Assembly (NCBI RefSeq): GCF_023343835.1
Contig: NC_064435.1
Coordinates: 64,056,134 to 64,120,133 of the forward strand
From: Lagopus muta
Lineage: Eukaryota > Chordata > Aves > Galliformes > Phasianidae
Reading direction: 5' to 3'
DNA: 64,000 nt
The notes under the pieces are model-generated. The model saw only the letters and a program-made list of their open reading frames with translations. It was not told the DNA's origin and did not search any database. Position numbers and translations under genes: made by a program. Positions 13,061 through 64,000 of this stretch are shown in pieces (the stretch's first letter is position 1; the number at the start of each line of letters is the position of its first letter).

Positions 13061-16000
13061 AATTGTGTTAATAATTCCTTCTTGTTCCGTGGGTTTCAAT
13101 TTATTACCCTGAGTAATTCCATTTCATTCAGTGAGCCTGGTCACAATAACAAAATAACAGATGTCAGAGACTACTTACGTTTTTCTTTTCCACCATCAGA
13201 ATCACTGTGAAGCTGTAAGTAAAAGACATTAGCTATATTTTAACGAATCAACCCAGCTGACATTTGGTGTAACTAAATAGAATGTAGATGTTTCTGTGGT
13301 GACCTCTCTGTTATGTTTGTAATGTATTTGATACAAGTATAATCAAGATACCAATATTTCAGATACGGGTGTTTGATTTTCATCACTGCCTTGCTGTGTG
13401 GCCAAACGGAGCAGCTCCTGAAGCAGTGCCAAAACATAATGTTAAAATAAAGCTGGAGATTGGAAAGGGAGAGGAGAGGGTCCTGGATCAGTCACCAAGA
13501 AAAATCGGCTCTAGAATGTTTGAAGAAATGCTTCAGTTTTGATCAGCGTAACATTTTTTTTTTCCTTTAGCTAAAATACAAAGTGACCTATAAATACAAA
13601 GTTTATGTCTGAATGATGAACTGTAACATAAACTGTAATATATTTTATTTCTTTAGTCCAGCTCTTGCTGAACTGGTCATCGTTTACATTAAGTATTTTT
13701 TTCATCTGAACAAGATATTACAGATATTACTTTTCCAGTAAACTGAGCTAATGAAGTGAAATTATCCCCAACTGCATGTACACATCTATTCAGCTATACA
13801 GGTTTAAAAACAAAAATAAAGAACAGCTTCCCAAGCAGGGATAGATTTGTTTTCCACATGTGCAGACCAGTGCTGACACCTGCTGGCTTTATTTCTGAGT
13901 GATTTCATAATTTTGTGCATTTATTACAGGTATGAATCGTGATCAACGTGCTGTTGCCAATGTTGTCTGTCTCCTCTGCTTCTCAGCCACCTCAGTACCC
14001 AGTATTTTGGTATCGTATCTGAGACTGCCTGGCAATTGCAGCTGTGTTGACTGCATGCCAAGTGAATGAGAACTATGGATTTCTTCAAAGGGCACTCAGA
14101 AAGCTTCAGTTCAACACACGTAGTCACTAATGCTGCAGCAGACAGAAGTTACAAGTTTATCTGTTCATGAGATAATATTTCATTTTATATTACTGTCTGC
14201 AGTAGAGCATCAAGGACTGTCAGTGTTTACCACATACGTACTTTTAGGCACACACGTTTTCTGTATGGCCAAAAAGCACTCCTTTTCCGTCCTCTTCACC
14301 CTTCACATCCAAAGGCAGTGCTGGAGAATTTCTGGTAATATAGGTCCCTGAGGTGCACTACACACCTATGGCCATAAAAGTCCTTAAAACACAAAGTGCC
14401 AGGGCAATCTGTATCTAAATTGCTGTCTAATCTAAAACCGCATTGCACCACACTGTTCAACAAATCGGGTGCTAAGGCTGCAATCACTGCCTGAAGTCTG
14501 TTCTCAAATTAAGTTTTCAGAACTTCAGTAGTATTTGTGAAGATCATCCCTGAGCTGTCACCTTAGACTGCTTTGTGCGTATCATTTCAAGGTGCAATAA
14601 GAGCTTTTCTCTCAGGGACAGCTGCTTGTAATGCACCATCATGATTAAACAAAGTGCCCGTAGGTCTCTAAATGCCTCCACTGCATGAAGTTAAACCATT
14701 TGAACCTGCATGGGGTCTGTTTGGCAAACGAGAATGAGGTGCTGCATGAGCCAAGAGGGACCTCTGTAAGCAGTAACGGATATGTAACTGGCAGCAAAGC
14801 CTTTGTGGCATGGAAGAGTAGGAACACAAAGCCAAAAGCTCTGGGAAACTAGCAGGCCTTGCCCCACCTGCAGCTGTAAAATGCAGTATAGTTACATGAA
14901 GTGTGGAAAAAGCCCCGACTTTCCTCCCCTGGCTGATGACACAGGTAGGTTTCTGCAATAGTCTGCTGTCAGGTTGGATATCAGTAAAAACAGCAACTCA
15001 GAAAAAGTTGTGAGGCATTGGCACAGGCTGGACAGGGAGGGGGTACAGTCACTGTCCCTGGAGGCATTCAAGAACTGCATGGATGTGGCACTGAAGGACA
15101 TGATGTGTGGACATGGTGAGGACGGGTTGGTGGTTGGGCTAGATGATCTTAATGGTCTTTTGCAATCTTTATGATTCTGTGATTCTTTATATTGCTTTGC
15201 CTTTCAAAACTGGGTTATGATCAGATGTATTTCCATTTTATGAGTTAAAAACAATTGTTCTCAAGGTAATTGCAGCCTGCATTGCACAAGAAACATTCCA
15301 AAGTCCTGATGGTTGCAAATCTATCATCATGTTACATAACATTACATTTGTATGCAAATCCTAAAAAGTCTAGAACAAAATCAAATTCCAGTTGGCATGC
15401 ACTTTTCATACACTCAGAAGCATGCAAACTCTATGTTTTAGAGGTGTAGTGGAAATGTGAAGTAAAATCTTGAAGCAGTGATTGAGCACCTGGTGAGAAG
15501 GCAGGGCCAATCCAGAGGAGTTCAGGTGCATGCAATGCATCTGAGTGACAGGAAGGGGTGAAACCAGGATCCACCCCTTCTCAGACCTCATTTAAGTGTT
15601 GGCAGTGGAGGCAGGGATCTTGCTGGAGATCCCTGAACACCTTGAGGCCTTTTAAAGGTAAGCAGATCCTTTCCTTTGTTTCTGTGACTGTTGCATTTTG
15701 AGCAAATCCTGACTTGTTCCAGCCTGGGACCTTGCTGCATTTCACTTTCAGGAGGATTGCTACAGAGGCTTTGTGGTGGCACTGCCAATAGGGTCAGTAC
15801 CTGCTGAAGGTTGCTCAAAGCTGTGATAGGAAAGCAGCTGGACAACATCTACCTGCTACAAAAGTAGTGGATCCCTGCCCTCAAAAAGGCTCCTTCAGAT
15901 CAATCACATTAATAGAGGCATTTAGACTGTCTCTACAACACTAGCTGGCACCTCATGTATTGTCTGGTGTATGACTGATGAAGGGAAATAGTTCCTCCTT

Positions 16001-16180
16001 ATATTATTCACAAATAAATAAAATGATATGCAACACAAAATCACAAATGTCACGTCTAAACATCCCCTCATTACTACTTCTGGTGAGTTTAATGTTCAGT
16101 AAAAGCACAGATGACAGTGAAACAGCCTGCTGCTAGAGCGGTCTCAGGTAAGAACAGTTCTCTAATAGCTCTGACCTGTC
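13061..16180. other. Intergenic DNA between FRRS1L and TMEM245
   Basis: About 3.1 kb with no convincing gene. It holds one CR1 fragment (14964-15187). AATAAA occurs near 13446 and 13813. Short ORFs here lack similarity to any family I recognise. Confidence 0.6.
14964..15187 (+). repeat. CR1 LINE 3' fragment
   Basis: Matches the CR1 3' end: GTGAGGCATTGGCACAGGCT, then a segment ending GGTTGGGCTAGATGATCTTA, and a degenerate TGATTCTGTGATTCT tail at 15172-15187. It is 5'-truncated as usual for CR1. The 66-codon ORF inside it is translated repeat, not a gene. Confidence 0.9.
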
Positions 16181-16514
16181 TTGCTCTCCACCTTTGCTAT
16201 GACACTGCACTGTGAAGCATTACCTGCTCCCAGAGCGTGCAATGTTGGGAATGGAAGAGAGCTTAACGGAGCTGCGAGGGAGCTGCAGGACACGGGCCGA
16301 GGACAAGTTGCCGAGCCCAGGTGTGCTGGGCTGCACTGCATCTCACTCCTCTCTGATTCTTCATTAACAGCCGCGGCCGAGCCGGGCAGCCTCAGCCCTC
16401 GCCCGGCGATTTCCCAAGAGGGAAAGAAGGCGCTCCGGGCTCCCGCCCTCCCCTTCGCCTCGCCGCTCTGTCAGGCCGCGTTTCGGTGGGGCGCGGCCGC
16501 GGGCTCCTCCGTAG

Positions 16515-61518
<45,004 letters not shown>

Positions 61519-62365
61519 TAGCATTGATCATTTTCCCACCTTGATTGTTAAGAGCAGTTCGATTGGATTTACCTGAAACAAAAATGTAGAGGTTGATGCT
61601 GTAGTGAATGCTAATATGTTATTAAGCAAACTAATCCACTCATCACAGTCCAAACTTATCTGTGAGCGTGGTGACAGCAGCTGTGATGGTGTTAACAGCT
61701 AGTATAGCTCTGTATGAGCAGACTCATACAGTAATACAGATGAAATAGAGGACAGTGCTCATTTTGGAGTGAGTTACTTGCAACTATTTTTAGTCTAATC
61801 TTGAGGACTGAGTACCCATGTGTAGCTGGACTGTGTGAGATTGGCTCCTGGTGTGCATGTTCCAGTTCAATTTTGTCTGATAGGGACCCAGTTCATAATC
61901 TCCTCAAGACTTCTCCACTGTATCTACCAAACTACAGCAGAGTGGAAAAGTGGGGAGCATTATCCTTACCTCACTTGAAACACTATTTTGCTGTACCTGT
62001 GGAGTGCATCCACATCATTTCATGCTTAGTTATCTTCTTACGTTACTACCATTCTAAATTACTACAAACTATTACTACTAGTGAAGAAATATTTTTTGTG
62101 TTTTTGTATTCTGCAGAGAGGTTTTACAAGAAAGCAATTTTGAGTTGGTACAGTAGTCTTCACCTGTTAGCAGTGTGAAATTCTAACATTAGTAGCATAA
62201 ATACTTTATGTAAATCCATTTTTTATATCATAGCTCCATTTTGCAAAACACTGATGGACTAGACAAAGCCAACAGTCTCTGTTTTAAGTTCTATACAACT
62301 ATCTCTCACAGTGTTATATATACAAAACATGAATAGACTTTAAACCATTGATGCATTAAACTCAC

Positions 62366-62610
62366 TGCCTCAAGTTATGCCAGGGTAAGTTTAGGTTGGA
62401 TATGAGGGAAAACTTCTTTACAGAAGGGGTTGTTGAGCGCTGGAATAGGCTCCTGGGGAGGTGATGATGTGTTTAAAAACCATTTGGATGTGGTGCTCGG
62501 GGACATGATTTAGCGGAGGGTTGTTAGGGTTAGGGTAGTACAGTTAGGTTGTGGTTGGACTCGATGATCTTTAAGGTCTTTTCCACCCTGAGCAATTCTA
62601 TGATATTATG
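62366..62610 (+). repeat. CR1 LINE 3' fragment
   Basis: AAGTTATGCCAGGGTAAGTT, GGTTGGATATGAGGGAAAAC, GGACTCGATGATCTTTAAGG and CTTTTCCACCCTGAGCAATT followed by CTATGATATT are diverged CR1 3' sequence; the tail is reduced to about one imperfect unit. Confidence 0.9.
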
Positions 62611-62749
62611 TACCACACAAGTGAATGTTGTTTTTTGTTACTGAAGTTAAGCTATTTCTAGGTATGCTGTGCAATTAAAGGTTAGATCATGTAAGACGCT
62701 GAACAGTGATAGTGCTTTAGCAGTTTGAAATGAAGGAGCAGCCTAGGTA

Positions 62750-63290
62750 TGAGGACTGCTCCGAAAGCAATACCTCCTATTTTATTATGTTGGCCCACAA
62801 TGTCAGAGGCAGATGTTGGTGATAAGGCAGTAGAGGTTGAACATTCCCACCAGTATTCCATTATATTTTGTTGCTGTGTGACAGATGGCAGCAGAGGGGC
62901 AGTCTAGCAGAATGGCGTCTGACATGGAAGTGTATATGAAGCAAAGATGCGTCACTGAATTCCTCATGTAGAAAAAAATTGTGCCCATTGACATTCATCA
63001 ACGATTGCTGAACATTGATGGAAACCATAAAGTGGACATGAGCACAGTGAGATGGCTAGTGGAGTGTTTCAGCAGGGGTAACAGTGACATGAAAGACAAG
63101 CCGTGTTCCAGATGGCCGTGCAGATATTTATGAGCAGGCTCTTGCTCGTCACTTGCAAAAATGCACTGTGACTGTGTTGAAAAATAGTGTTTTGTAGCTG
63201 AGAATTTGCTCTAGCAAATAGTGTTGCTGTGCTCTTCATCGTAGTTTCCATGGAAATAAATAGGAGGCATTACTTTTGGAGAGACCTCCA
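62750..63290 (+). mobile_element. Mariner-type DNA transposon remnant (Galluhop/Mariner1-like)
   Basis: Inverted ends: GCTCCGAAAGCAATACCTCC at 62758-62777 and, near 63260-63280, the near-complement ending AGGAGGCATTACTTTTGGAG. A TA precedes the 5' end. Inside, sequence at about 62965-63120 reads as a mariner transposase N-terminal piece (IHQRLLNIDGNHKVDMSTVR, then WLVECFSRGN). At about 540 bp it is far shorter than the usual 1.3 kb, so most of the transposase, including the catalytic region, is deleted. The minus-strand ORFs here are shadows. Confidence 0.85.
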
Positions 63291-64000
63291 TGGAAAAAAA
63301 CAAATAATAATTCTGCCAGAGAATTATCAGCCGTTCTCTTGAGAAACTGCTGTTGAGTTTTCATTGATCATGTGGTTAACATCTCTGTTTTTCTGAAAGG
63401 TGTTGGCAGATTTATAAGCTGAAAGTTCCTTGTCTCACAAATTGTTCTTTTTACTGTGTCTCTGGGTGGATGGGAACATTGTCAAAAAATAGATTGTAAC
63501 TTCCCTAGGCGAGGGTATTCTGCAAAGAAGATTGTATTAAAGGGGATTTAAGGTTATGGGTCTGTTACACAGATGACCAAAGATATTTGTCAGTGCTGAG
63601 AATTGGTGGGAAGAAAAAAAAGATGTTAGAGAAGCAGAAAGAAAAGGAGCAGGAAAGAGTGTACATCAGTAATTGATAATGTGATGGGAGGTAAGGTCTG
63701 CAGAATGTGGGATATGAAGCTACTTTTCACGTGTTTTTATTTTTAAAAAACTGAGAGGGTGCTGAGTCTGTGTGTTCACCAGCGTAACTTGAATCAGTCT
63801 CTTGTATTTTTTCATTTGGAGTGGGTTGTGCTTGATACCTTATATGAATTATTTGAAGAGCTTCTGAGAATTTTTGTTTTTATTCCTTTTTTTTTTTTTT
63901 TAAACTTTTTTTTAGTTTTACCAAATTATTTTTCATAATTCTTCTGGATTAGCTTGTATTCCACTGAATACTTAATGTTATTTTCAGTATGTAGATGAAG

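Overview
This is a vertebrate nuclear segment, very probably from a galliform bird such as chicken. The coding sequence sits in short exons with GT-AG introns. The interspersed repeats are 5'-truncated CR1 LINEs, two with the ATTCTATG-type 3' tail or a relative of it, plus a mariner-type element resembling avian Galluhop/Mariner1. Base composition is AT-rich except for one CpG island at about 16.2-17.6 kb.

There are two genes, both on the + strand and both incomplete at a window edge. (1) FRRS1L: the last three coding exons lie at 504-642, 4120-4366 and 4825-4997. They encode the DOMON-like domain and the hydrophobic C-terminal tail of this AMPA-receptor assembly factor; the first exon lies upstream. 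(2) TMEM245: it starts inside the CpG island at 16683, and 14 coding exons (about 704 codons) run to 61385. About 170 C-terminal residues are expected beyond the window. One exon is a 24-nt microexon (38327-38350). The same neighbours in the same tandem orientation occur on human 9q31.

Layout: 1-503 FRRS1L intron; 504-4997 FRRS1L exons and introns; 4998 to about 13.1 kb possible FRRS1L 3' UTR (poly(A) end not proven) followed by intergenic DNA with one CR1; 16.2-17.6 kb CpG-island promoter and exon 1 of TMEM245, with a ZNF143-type motif; 17.3-64.0 kb TMEM245 introns and exons, with CR1 copies in introns 1, 5, 11, 12 and 14 and a 0.54-kb mariner remnant in intron 14.

The two proteins have no known shared pathway; adjacency looks like conserved synteny. 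Almost all other open reading frames are chance ORFs in introns or translated repeats. I found no RNA gene, CRISPR array, virus-like element or new multi-gene system. The most useful leads are the microexon, the promoter motif, candidate 3' UTR elements of FRRS1L, a readable intron-12 extension and an intronic nested inverted repeat.
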